This document shows positions 21,124-28,795 of a DNA stretch of 49,430 nt, piece by piece. The stretch is from JBBSGD01 sp038254435. GTDB taxonomy: Bacteria > Actinomycetota > CADDZG01 > WHSQ01. The position numbers and the translations under genes are program-made. The stretch spans positions 1 through 49,430 of the forward strand of contig JBBSGD010000011.1 of the NCBI GenBank assembly GCA_038254435.1. Direction: 5' to 3'. Position 1 is the stretch's first letter. Each line of letters starts with the position of its first letter. Under the pieces are notes generated by a model, which saw only the letters and a list, made by a program, of their open reading frames with translations, ran no database searches and had not been told where the DNA came from.

Positions 21124-21723
21124 TCAACCCGCCTCTGTCTCGTCCCGCCACAGCATCTCCTTTAGCTTCTTGCGGGCACGGTGAACCCTCACCTTGGCCG
21201 CCGTCTCGGAGACCTTGAGCTCGCTCGCGATCTCCTCGATGGACAACCCGTACACGTCTCGCAGCACCACCACCGCCCGGTAGTGCTCCGGCAGCAGCTT
21301 CAGCGCCTCTTCGAGCGCCCCCACCTCCACCCGTGCTCCCGCCGCAGCTTCGACGGACCCGCGGGCAGGGATGCGCCCGATGGCGTCCTCCTCCATCCCC
21401 AGCTCGTTCTCCCAGCGGCGCTTGCGCGATCGATGTTTGCTGATCGCCGCGTTGGTGGCGATTCGGTAGAGCCACGTGCTGAGCTGGGCGTCCCCTCGAA
21501 ACCCCTTGAGGCCCCGCCACGCCTTGAGATAGGCGTCCTGAGTGGCCTCTCTGGCGTCGTCGGGATCACCGAGAATCCGCACGCACAGCGAGAAAACGTC
21601 CCGGTAGGTGGCCGCAACGAGCTCCTCCCACGCCCTTTCGTCTCCATCTTTGCAGCGTTCGATGAGCTCGAGCGAGACGGAGTCCCGCGCGTCCTCGTGC
21701 CGGGACTTGCTTGGACGCCTCAC
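21124..21723 (-). CDS. RNA polymerase ECF sigma factor
   Basis: This is an extracytoplasmic-function sigma-70 factor with sigma-2 (about residues 20-90; core motif DAREATQDAYLKAWRGL) and sigma-4 (about 130-190; EHYRAVVVLRDVYGLSIEEI and a helix-turn-helix). Its 199 residues fit the class. The GTG start at 21723 is the earliest in the frame and has no strong ribosome-binding site, so the first 10-15 residues are uncertain. The next gene encodes a zinc anti-sigma factor. The regulon is unknown. Confidence 0.92.
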   Translation of the reverse strand: MRRPSKSRHEDARDSVSLELIERCKDGDERAWEELVAATYRDVFSLCVRILGDPDDAREATQDAYLKAWRGLKGFRGDAQLSTWLYRIATNAAISKHRSRKRRWENELGMEEDAIGRIPARGSVEAAAGARVEVGALEEALKLLPEHYRAVVVLRDVYGLSIEEIASELKVSETAAKVRVHRARKKLKEMLWRDETEAG

Positions 21724-21769
21724 GAGGACCGAGGTTACAAGCCGGGTGCAGCGACTCTTGCGCCCGGAC

Positions 21770-23092
21770 TCACTCGACGCGCGCTTCTGCCCTCTCGCCC
21801 GCCCCCGAGGGAGCCGCGTCCGGCGGCGCTTGCTTTTCCCCGGGCCTGCGCGACAACCTCGGCGAGGCCCGAGTCTCTCCGGCCGGCTGGGGCTCCCGTC
21901 CGTAGGGAGTCACCTGCTCGCCCAGGACCCTCGTCGTCCACAGATGGGACAACAAGAGCTTGGCGGTTGCAACCGTCGGTACCGCAAGGAGCATGCCCCA
22001 GAAGCCGGCCAGCGTGCCCGCCGCGAGGAGCGACAACATGACGGAGACGGGGTGAAGCTGCACCGCGCGCTTCATGACGTTGGGGCTGATGATGTGGTTG
22101 TCGATCTGCTGAACCACCAGCTCGACGATCGCAGCCTTGACCCCCAGCTCGAAGCCTCCGCTGATCGATCCGACGAGAAAGCCGACCGCCCCTCCTATGA
22201 ACGGGCCGATGAGCGGGATGAGGTTGAAGAACCCTGCAATTGCCCCGATGATCAGCCAGAACGGCAAGTGGATGAGAAAGAAGCCGATGGCCGACAGCAA
22301 ACCCACGATGAGGGCGACGACGAGCTGCCCGCGAAAGTAGCTGCCGAGAGTGTCCCCGATCTTCGAGCCCAGATCGGCGGCTTCGAGGCGCATGTGGCGC
22401 GGGAAGAGATTTAGCGCGTCACGCTGAAGCTGGGGCAAGTCGATCAGAAGGTACAAGGCGATTATCGGCGCCACGATGAAAAGAAGCAGCGCGCTCAGCA
22501 CGGTGATCCCGATGGACATGATGCGCCCGACCCCGCTGCCAATCCTTTGGCGCAGCTCGTTCGTGAAATTGTCACACTGAAGGGCGGAAGACTTGCCGCT
22601 TCCTCCTGAGGCCCTGTTGCCGAGCAGGCAGTCAACCGGCGCGGTGTTGATGGACACGTTGAGACGGCGCTCGATCGCCGAGGACGCGCCGTCTACGGTC
22701 TTGACGATCTCGGTGCGAAAGCCGGGCACCTGGCGGCCGAACTGAGCAACCTGGCGCGACACGAAGGGAATCAAGAGGATGACTACCGCGGAGAGCACCG
22801 CCAAGACGGCCAGGTAGCAGCCGATCGCACCGACCCCCCGAGGGACGCCCCGCGCGTGAAGCTTAGTCACCGCTGGGTTGAGCAGATAGATGATGACGAG
22901 AGCGAGCACTACCGGCGGAAAGACAATGCTGATCTTCATGAGCAACCACATCAAGGCCGCCGCCAGTATGAGGACGCCGATGATCGCCCACGCCGAGATG
23001 CCCAGCCTGCGCAGCCGGTCGCCAGGTGGAATGCGGGAGTGAAGGGGTGTGCCCACGGATGGAGTATGCCCGCTCAGCTCGCTTGTCACCAC
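21770..23092 (-). CDS. AI-2E family transporter
   Basis: This polytopic membrane protein belongs to the AI-2E (PerM/TqsA) family, some members of which export signalling molecules and others ions. About eight hydrophobic segments are visible, including the family block GFFNLIPLIGPFIGGAVGFL. GTG 23092 is preferred because a longer frame would run into otsA on the other strand; the N-terminus remains uncertain. A loop around VDCLLGNRASGG and LQCDNFTNEL carries two cysteines. The last 50 residues are polar and basic. The substrate is unknown. Confidence 0.85.
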   Translation of the reverse strand: MVTSELSGHTPSVGTPLHSRIPPGDRLRRLGISAWAIIGVLILAAALMWLLMKISIVFPPVVLALVIIYLLNPAVTKLHARGVPRGVGAIGCYLAVLAVLSAVVILLIPFVSRQVAQFGRQVPGFRTEIVKTVDGASSAIERRLNVSINTAPVDCLLGNRASGGSGKSSALQCDNFTNELRQRIGSGVGRIMSIGITVLSALLLFIVAPIIALYLLIDLPQLQRDALNLFPRHMRLEAADLGSKIGDTLGSYFRGQLVVALIVGLLSAIGFFLIHLPFWLIIGAIAGFFNLIPLIGPFIGGAVGFLVGSISGGFELGVKAAIVELVVQQIDNHIISPNVMKRAVQLHPVSVMLSLLAAGTLAGFWGMLLAVPTVATAKLLLSHLWTTRVLGEQVTPYGREPQPAGETRASPRLSRRPGEKQAPPDAAPSGAGERAEARVE

Positions 23093-23156
23093 GCCATCCC
23101 GCGTTCCGAGAATGCTGCCAGTCCGTGCGGCGAAGCACGACCCATAGGATGCGTCC

Positions 23157-24644
23157 GTGAGCGAGTCCGTCGAAGACATCGAGGTAGTGCTCGTTTCCAA
23201 CCGCGGCCCGATCTCCTTTGTCGAGGACGACGGATCGTTCGCCACGAAACGGGGTGCGGGGGGCCTTGCGGGCGCCCTCGATCCGGTGGCGCGACGCCTT
23301 GGTGACCGCGCAACCTGGGTGGCTGCCGCTACCTCGGATGACGACCGAGCTGCGATAGCCGAGGGAGCGGCCGACGCGCTCGACGAGCAGCTCGGCTACC
23401 AGATGTGCATGATCGACATCGATCCGGATGTTTATGCCCGCTATTACAACGACGTCTCCAACCGCATGCTGTGGTTCGCCGTCCACTGCCTGTGGGACGA
23501 GCTCGATGTGAGGGACTTCGGAGCGGCGGAGCTCGGCGCGTGGCAAGACGCATATGAGCCCGTCAACCGCCGCTTTGCCGAGGTCGCAGCGGCAAATGCA
23601 GGCCCCGGCGCATTCGTGCTGCTGCAGGACTATCACCTCACGACGGCCCCGAGGCACCTTAGGCAGATGCGGCCGGATCAGATCATCTTCCACTTCACCC
23701 ACTCGGCCTTCTGCGGTCCGCGGGGCCTTCGTCCACTGCCCGGTCCGATCCCCCGCTCGGTCGTGGAGGGAATGCTCGGCGCGGACCTCGTCGGTTTCCA
23801 CGTGTCGCCGTGGGCGAAAGGGTTTCTCGACGCCTGCGAGGACATGGGGGCCGAGGTAGACCGCGACGCCTGGCTCGTCAGGCACGAGGGCCGGCGCTCG
23901 TGGGTGCGCTCCTATCCCATACCGATCGACGCCTCCGAGCTGCAAGAGCGGGCTGCCGGTTACAAGGCACGCTCGTGGGCCGAGCGCTTTACGCAGGAGA
24001 TCGCCGGGCCGCTCGTCGTGCGAGCGGACCGAGCCGAGCCCTCCAAGAACATCGTGCGCGGCTTCGAGGCCTGGGGGGTGGTGCTCGACCGACGACCCGA
24101 TCTTCGGTCCAGCGCCCGCTTCCTCGCATGCCTCTATCCATCGCGCCAAGCGCTGCCCGAGTACCGGCGTCACATCCAGCACATCCGCGAGTCGGTGATG
24201 AAAGTGAACCACCGTCACCCGGGCTCGATCTCTCTCATCATGCAGGACGACTACGACCGCACACTGGGGGCCCTTCTCGTCTACGACGTCCTGCTCGTGA
24301 ACTCGATAATGGACGGCATGAACCTCGTGTCCAAGGAGGGTGCCGCGGTCAACGAGAGGGACGGAGCTCTCGTTCTGTCGCGCACTGCAGGGTCTTTCGA
24401 GGAGCTGGGCGAGCACTCGATCGCCATAGAGGATCCGCTCAGCGTCGAGGAGACGGCCGGCGCACTCGAGCGTGCGCTCGACATGCCGCAGCAGGACAGA
24501 GCTCGGCGAGCGCAGTCCCTGCGCCGTGCTTCCTCCACCAGCAAGCCCGATCACTGGATCGACGCTCAGCTCGCCGACCTGGTCGCGGTCAAGTCGGGTC
24601 GCGAGCCGCGCACACCTCCGGGCAAGCCGGTGCCGGCTGCCTAG
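23157..24644 (+). CDS. otsA: Trehalose-6-phosphate synthase-like GT20 glycosyltransferase
   Basis: The likely reaction is transfer of glucose from a nucleotide sugar to glucose-6-phosphate. The 495-residue protein has the GT20 N-terminal VSNRGPISF motif, DYHL in the acceptor site, the R-x4-K phosphate-binding pair in ADRAEPSKN and the DGMNLVSKE donor-site motif. It begins GTG, with AGGA upstream. It differs from the E. coli enzyme in several loops (for example FTHSAF for FLHIPF), so donor and product are not certain. The convergent otsB-like gene supports trehalose synthesis. Confidence 0.82.
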   Translation: MSESVEDIEVVLVSNRGPISFVEDDGSFATKRGAGGLAGALDPVARRLGDRATWVAAATSDDDRAAIAEGAADALDEQLGYQMCMIDIDPDVYARYYNDVSNRMLWFAVHCLWDELDVRDFGAAELGAWQDAYEPVNRRFAEVAAANAGPGAFVLLQDYHLTTAPRHLRQMRPDQIIFHFTHSAFCGPRGLRPLPGPIPRSVVEGMLGADLVGFHVSPWAKGFLDACEDMGAEVDRDAWLVRHEGRRSWVRSYPIPIDASELQERAAGYKARSWAERFTQEIAGPLVVRADRAEPSKNIVRGFEAWGVVLDRRPDLRSSARFLACLYPSRQALPEYRRHIQHIRESVMKVNHRHPGSISLIMQDDYDRTLGALLVYDVLLVNSIMDGMNLVSKEGAAVNERDGALVLSRTAGSFEELGEHSIAIEDPLSVEETAGALERALDMPQQDRARRAQSLRRASSTSKPDHWIDAQLADLVAVKSGREPRTPPGKPVPAA

Positions 24645-24674
24645 AGGTCGGGCGGCTGCAACAAGCTCCCGGGC

Positions 24675-25451
24675 CTACCGAAGGCGCCTGAGGAGCTCGA
24701 TCACCTCGGCGGGCCCGCCGAGCACCACATCGGCCCTCGCGAGGAGCTCGGGCGGCGCCTCGTCCGAGTCGACCGCCACCCTCAGGGTGTGCACCCCTTC
24801 GCCGGCAAGGACGTCGAGGCCGTCCCAGGCAGGCAGGTCGACCCTGTCGTCGCCGACGAACATCGCCGCGGCGAGGTGCTCCTCGCGCGTCCGGCGCAGC
24901 ACCACAGCCCGCTTGGTGAACTCCGCAGGCGGCCGCAGCTCGAAGGCGAGGCGCCCCCCAGCCCGCGTCAAGCCGTGGCGGGCGGCGAGCTCATCCGCAA
25001 GCGCGTCGAGCGCAGCACGAGCGCCGGGATCCTTGGCTCCGCGGAAGTGCAGGCCGATCATGACGCCTTTGTCCTCGAGCACGACGCCCTCGAGAGCGAG
25101 CGCGTCGAGCTCCGCCGCCGCCTCGGTCTTCACCTGCCCCATGAGCCCGGCGTAGGGCAACGCCTCCTCGGTCAAGCGCACCTCGCCGTCAACGGCGCTC
25201 TCGGAGCCGTGGACGCCCCAGATCTCAATGTTCGGCCCAAGCCATTCAAGGAGCTGATGAGCCGACCTGCCCGATACCACCGCGACGAGGCCGAAGCGTT
25301 GCGACAGCTCCGCGAGGAGCTCGCGTGCCCCCGTGACGGGCCGAGCCTCATGCGGCACGTGCGCGATGTCGGACAGTGTCCCATCGAAGTCCAGGAACAG
25401 CCCCGCCCGTGAGGGATGCTCGAGAAAGGGGTTGAGCCCATCTGCCGTCAT
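24675..25451 (-). CDS. otsB: Trehalose-6-phosphate phosphatase (HAD family)
   Basis: It probably removes phosphate from trehalose-6-phosphate. The 258-residue HAD protein has the nucleophile motif DFDGTLSD (Asp21, Asp23), VVSGR in motif II and GDDRVD in motif IV. It begins at ATG 25451; the longer open frame upstream is the other frame of the next gene. It converges on otsA with 30 bases between the two stop codons, an uncommon layout for this pair. No strong ribosome-binding site precedes the ATG. Confidence 0.85.
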   Translation of the reverse strand: MTADGLNPFLEHPSRAGLFLDFDGTLSDIAHVPHEARPVTGARELLAELSQRFGLVAVVSGRSAHQLLEWLGPNIEIWGVHGSESAVDGEVRLTEEALPYAGLMGQVKTEAAAELDALALEGVVLEDKGVMIGLHFRGAKDPGARAALDALADELAARHGLTRAGGRLAFELRPPAEFTKRAVVLRRTREEHLAAAMFVGDDRVDLPAWDGLDVLAGEGVHTLRVAVDSDEAPPELLARADVVLGGPAEVIELLRRLR

Positions 25452-25510
25452 GTGGTGCGAGGCTAATCGGCGCGGATGAGGACGGCGCGCGCTAAGCCCA
25501 CCGACGGCGA

Positions 25511-26098
25511 TCAGATCTCGTCGGCGCCTATGACCACGTGGATCGAGACGGCATCGGACAGGTTGGCGGGCTTGGGGCCGGACCTCCAGCCGAACTTCGC
25601 AGCCAGCGCCTCGGCCGCCTTGCGGTACGGTCCCGTGGCCCAGTAGACGGTGGTGCGCGGGTAATGGCCGAGCGCAGGCTGCACGGAGATGACGTCGTAG
25701 CCGAGCTGCGCGAGGCGGTCGGCCATCGCCTGGGAGGCGGTGGCGCTCGACGTCGGATTCAGGACCTGGACGGTTATCCCGCTCGTGATCAGCTTCACCG
25801 GCGTGGGCTTCGGCGAGGGCTTGGGCTTTACCGGCTTCTTGGGGCTGGGCGAGGGACTCGGGGTTGACGAGGCCGTAGGGGCAGATTTCTTCGGGCTGGG
25901 CGTGAGCGCTACCCCCCCGCCGCCGGGACGCGACGAGTCGTGGCCGGTGGACGAGGTCGCGCCTGGGCCCCCTGCAAAGGACTTGATGATGAGCCACAGC
26001 GCGAACAGGATTATCGCGGCCACTACCACCCACGGCAGGAACCAGATGACCACCGATCTATAGAACGGCCCTTGCTCGGCCGAGGAATGCTGCCCCAT
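25511..26098 (-). CDS. Membrane-anchored LytR C-terminal domain protein (VirR-like)
   Basis: The 195-residue product has a short cytoplasmic N-terminus, one membrane helix (about residues 18-40), a Pro/Lys/Ser linker rich in SPSP and KPKP, and a C-terminal LytR_C domain (about 105-195, VQVLNPTSSATASQAMADRL onward). It would sit outside the membrane, near the cell wall. In M. tuberculosis the DUF3263 gene Rv0430 precedes Rv0431 (virR), a LytR_C protein that affects vesicle release; the same pair appears here. A direct functional match is inferred. Confidence 0.82.
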   Translation of the reverse strand: MGQHSSAEQGPFYRSVVIWFLPWVVVAAIILFALWLIIKSFAGGPGATSSTGHDSSRPGGGGVALTPSPKKSAPTASSTPSPSPSPKKPVKPKPSPKPTPVKLITSGITVQVLNPTSSATASQAMADRLAQLGYDVISVQPALGHYPRTTVYWATGPYRKAAEALAAKFGWRSGPKPANLSDAVSIHVVIGADEI

Positions 26099-26107
26099 GG
26101 GGCGGGG

Positions 26108-26383
26108 CTACCGTCTGCCGGTGCTGGGCTCGTACTCATTGCCCAGCAGGCGAGCAACTCGCCGGCGCTGGCGATGCATGCGCAGCCTTTGGAGCCGCTT
26201 CACAAGGATCGGATCGTGGCTCTCGGCCTCGGGCTTGGCGAGCAGCTCGTTGAGGAGCTGGTAGTAGCGAGTCGCAGACATATCGAAACGGTCTCGTATC
26301 GCCTGTTCCTTGACGCCTGCATGCTTCCACCAGGAGCGTTCGAAGTCGAGGATCTTGAGGTCTCTGTCGGTAAGCGTGTCCAT
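26108..26383 (-). CDS. DUF3263 family protein
   Basis: DUF3263 proteins are small, actinobacteria-specific and probably DNA-binding. The conserved core reads DRDLKILDFERSWWKHAGVK, then MSATRYYQLLNELL, with a basic C-terminus (RLRMHRQRRRVARLLG). ATG 26383 gives 91 residues. A GTG at 26428 would add 15 residues but has no ribosome-binding site and falls in a tandem repeat. The gene ends 9 bases before the LytR_C gene, so the two form an operon. Confidence 0.82.
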   Translation of the reverse strand: MDTLTDRDLKILDFERSWWKHAGVKEQAIRDRFDMSATRYYQLLNELLAKPEAESHDPILVKRLQRLRMHRQRRRVARLLGNEYEPSTGRR

Positions 26384-26422
26384 GTCCGCCAGCGTAAGCG
26401 CACCCTCCCTTTCAGGCGCGGA

Positions 26423-26454
26423 TTTCACGGTTCGGTCATTTCACGGTTCGGTCA
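26423..26454. repeat. 16-base tandem direct repeat at the gdh/DUF3263 junction
   Basis: TTTCACGGTTCGGTCA occurs twice, perfectly and without a gap (26423-26438 and 26439-26454). It spans the stop codon of the dehydrogenase gene and an alternative start of the DUF3263 gene, and on the minus strand creates a four-codon frame (ATG, Thr, Glu, Pro, stop). It looks like a local duplication. Confidence 0.85.
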
Positions 26455-27753
26455 AGGGAATAGTCCACGCGTCATGTGGGCCTCGGCCACCCTGCCGACT
26501 CCGATCCAGTGGGCGGCCTGCCTCATGGTCAGGTTCTTCTCGGTGGCGAGCTCGTGGACTTCGTAGAAGGCGCGTTCCATGATGAACCGGAGCTTGTCGT
26601 TGACCTCCTCCTCGGACCAGAAGTAGGCCTGAATGTCCTGCACCCACTCGAAGTAGGAGACGGTAACGCCGCCCGCGTTGGCGAGGACGTCGGGCACGAT
26701 TGTGATGCCGCGCTCGCCGAGGACCTTGTCGGCGTCGAAGGTCGTGGGACCGTTCGCCGCCTCGCACACGACGCGCGCCTTGATAGCGTCCGCGTTCTTC
26801 ACTGAGATGACCCCGTCGATCGCGGCCGGCACGAGCACGTCACAGTCGACCTCGAGCAGCTCCTCGTTGGAGATCGCGTCCGCCCCCGGAAACCCGACGA
26901 CGGAGCCGGCCTCCTGCTTGTGCCGATTGATCGCCTCCGGATCGAGGCCGCGCTCGCGGTAGAGCCCACCCTCGACATCCGACACCGCGACGACCCGGCA
27001 GCCTGCGTCGTGCATCAACTGGGCGGCGAATCCGCCCACCTTCCCGTATCCCTGGATCGCAACCGATACCTCATCTATGCCCAGCCCCAGCGTCTTGAGG
27101 GTCGCAAAGATCATGTACATCACGCCGCGTGAGGTCGCCCCGGAACGCCCGCGCGACCCGCCGATTGACACCGGCTTGCCGGTCACAACACCCGGCACCG
27201 AGTAACCCTCGTTGATCGAGTAGGTGTCCATGATCCAGGACATGATCTCTTCGTTGGTGTTCAGGTCGGGGGCAGGGATGTCGCGTTCGGGGCCGATGAA
27301 CGGGAGTATCTCGGAGGCGTAGCGGCGGGTCATCCGCTCGAGCTCGGAGCGGGACAGCTCCCTTGTGTCGACCGCGACACCTCCCTTCGCGCCGCCAAAA
27401 GGGATGGCCGTAATCGCGCACTTCCACGTCATCCACATGGCCAGCGCCTTCACCTCTTCGAGGTGGACTCCCGGGTGATAGCGAATGCCGCCCTTGGCCG
27501 GGCCGCGCGTGACGTTGTGGTGCACCCGGTAGCCCTCGTAGACGCGCGTGGTTCCATCGTCCATCCTGAAGGGAACCGCCACGATCAGCGCTCTCTTCGG
27601 CGCGCGCAGCATCTCGTGCACGCCCGAAGCCAGTCCCATTAGCTCGGCGGTCTCATCGAGCTGAGCGAGTGCCGTTCCCCATGCCGAGTCGCGCTCGACG
27701 TCGCGTCGGATCCCCTGTGACGCAGGAGCCACAATCTCTTCGTCTAGCTTCAC
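26452..27753 (-). CDS. gdhA: Glu/Leu/Phe/Val-type glutamate dehydrogenase
   Basis: This enzyme interconverts glutamate and 2-oxoglutarate with ammonia, linking carbon and nitrogen metabolism. The 433-residue protein has the substrate-site lysines in KGGIRYHP and WMTWKCAI, the PFGGAKGG loop, PAPDLNT and a Rossmann segment VAIQGYGKVGGFAA. The GTG at 27753 is chosen because GGAG precedes it at good spacing; a TTG at 27786 would add 11 residues without such a site. The coenzyme cannot be assigned by eye. Confidence 0.92.
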   Translation of the reverse strand: MKLDEEIVAPASQGIRRDVERDSAWGTALAQLDETAELMGLASGVHEMLRAPKRALIVAVPFRMDDGTTRVYEGYRVHHNVTRGPAKGGIRYHPGVHLEEVKALAMWMTWKCAITAIPFGGAKGGVAVDTRELSRSELERMTRRYASEILPFIGPERDIPAPDLNTNEEIMSWIMDTYSINEGYSVPGVVTGKPVSIGGSRGRSGATSRGVMYMIFATLKTLGLGIDEVSVAIQGYGKVGGFAAQLMHDAGCRVVAVSDVEGGLYRERGLDPEAINRHKQEAGSVVGFPGADAISNEELLEVDCDVLVPAAIDGVISVKNADAIKARVVCEAANGPTTFDADKVLGERGITIVPDVLANAGGVTVSYFEWVQDIQAYFWSEEEVNDKLRFIMERAFYEVHELATEKNLTMRQAAHWIGVGRVAEAHMTRGLFP

Positions 27754-27813
27754 GTCGTCTCCATTGACGTCGAATTCTGTGGGCAACGCAGCCGTCTTAG
27801 GCGACGGCGCCAG

Positions 27814-27887
27814 AGCTGGAGACAGGATTCGAACCTGCGACCGGCCGCTTACAAGGCGGCTGCTCTACCAGGCTGAGCTACTCCAGC
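27814..27887 (-). tRNA. tRNA-Thr (UGU)
   Basis: On the minus strand a 74-base cloverleaf forms: acceptor GCTGGAG/CTCCAGC, D arm, anticodon stem GCCGC/GCGGC around CTTGTAA (anticodon TGT), and T arm with GGTTCGAATCC. The discriminator base is T. It lies 60 bases upstream of the dehydrogenase gene. A short perfect hairpin (GCCGTC/GACGGC, 27791-27808) between them may separate the two transcripts. Confidence 0.96.
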
Positions 27888-27988
27888 ACGAATCTGTGAC
27901 AGGGTACCTTCTCGCCTTCGCCCTACCCTCAAACAGTTCCCTCGCTCATGACCCGGCTGATCCTCCAGCTTGCCCTAGGTGGAGAGAG

Positions 27989-28795
27989 TCAACACCCCGG
28001 TTTCGAGCCGGGAGCGCAATCGCCCAACCGTTCCGAGCGCCTCCGCGCTACTTCGAACATTGCGATCGCGCCGGCAACGGCGACGTTCAGCGAGTCGATG
28101 GCCCCGGAGAGCGGTATCGAGGCGAGCGCGTCGCAATGAGCCCGCGCTCCCGGGGACAGGCCGCGGCCCTCGGCGCCGAGGACTATGCCCACCGGCGGCT
28201 CGAGGAGGTTCGAGGACCACAAGTTGCCGCTGCCTTGCGAGTCGAGTCCGAGTATCCACAGCCCCCGCCTGCGCGCCTCGTCGAGAGAGCGAGACAGATT
28301 GGTCACCCGTGCGACGGGGACCACCTCCGAAGCACCGGCGGAGGCGCGTCGTACCGCCGCCGTTACGGAGCCCGACCGCCGCGCCGGCAGCACCATCCCG
28401 TTGAAACCGGCTCCATCTGCGGACCGCAGCAGCGAACCGATGTTGTGCGGATCGGTGACGCCGTCGAGCCACAGCAGGGCCGGAGCCTCGGGCGCAAGCA
28501 GGTCCTCGAGCGGCGCATAACGGTAGCGGGCGGTGACGGCGACCACGCCTTGATGGTTGAGACCACCGGCAACGCGCTCGACCTCGCTTCTCGGGACGGT
28601 TCGCACGCTTACCCCCGCCTGTTCCGCCCGGGCAAGGATCTCGGTTACGACGGAGGAGCGCGCCAGGCCATCTGCGACGAGGACGCGCTGAGTCGAGCGC
28701 CCCGCGCGCAGCAGCTCGAGAACCGGACGGCGGCCGGCGACAAGCGAGTCATCGCCGGGAGCAGCATGCCCGGATCGCTTAGGAGACGCTGCCAC
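27989..28795 (-). CDS. rlmB: 23S rRNA 2'-O-ribose methyltransferase (SpoU family, RlmB-like)
   Basis: It methylates a guanosine ribose in 23S rRNA using S-adenosylmethionine through a SPOUT knot. The 268-residue protein has an N-terminal substrate-binding domain (GRRPVLELLRAG) and SpoU motifs WLDGVTDPHNIGSLLRSA, VLGAEGRGLS and IPLSGAIDSLNVAVA. The GTG at 28795 overlaps the end of cysS by 17 bases, and no ATG is available. It is the last gene of carD-ispD-ispF-cysS-rlmB. The exact target nucleotide is inferred from family. Confidence 0.92.
   Translation of the reverse strand: MAASPKRSGHAAPGDDSLVAGRRPVLELLRAGRSTQRVLVADGLARSSVVTEILARAEQAGVSVRTVPRSEVERVAGGLNHQGVVAVTARYRYAPLEDLLAPEAPALLWLDGVTDPHNIGSLLRSADGAGFNGMVLPARRSGSVTAAVRRASAGASEVVPVARVTNLSRSLDEARRRGLWILGLDSQGSGNLWSSNLLEPPVGIVLGAEGRGLSPGARAHCDALASIPLSGAIDSLNVAVAGAIAMFEVARRRSERLGDCAPGSKPGC

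Noticed and set aside
22863..24554. 563-residue minus-strand frame across otsA
   Set aside because: It is opposite otsA, which has clear GT20 motifs, and matches no family.
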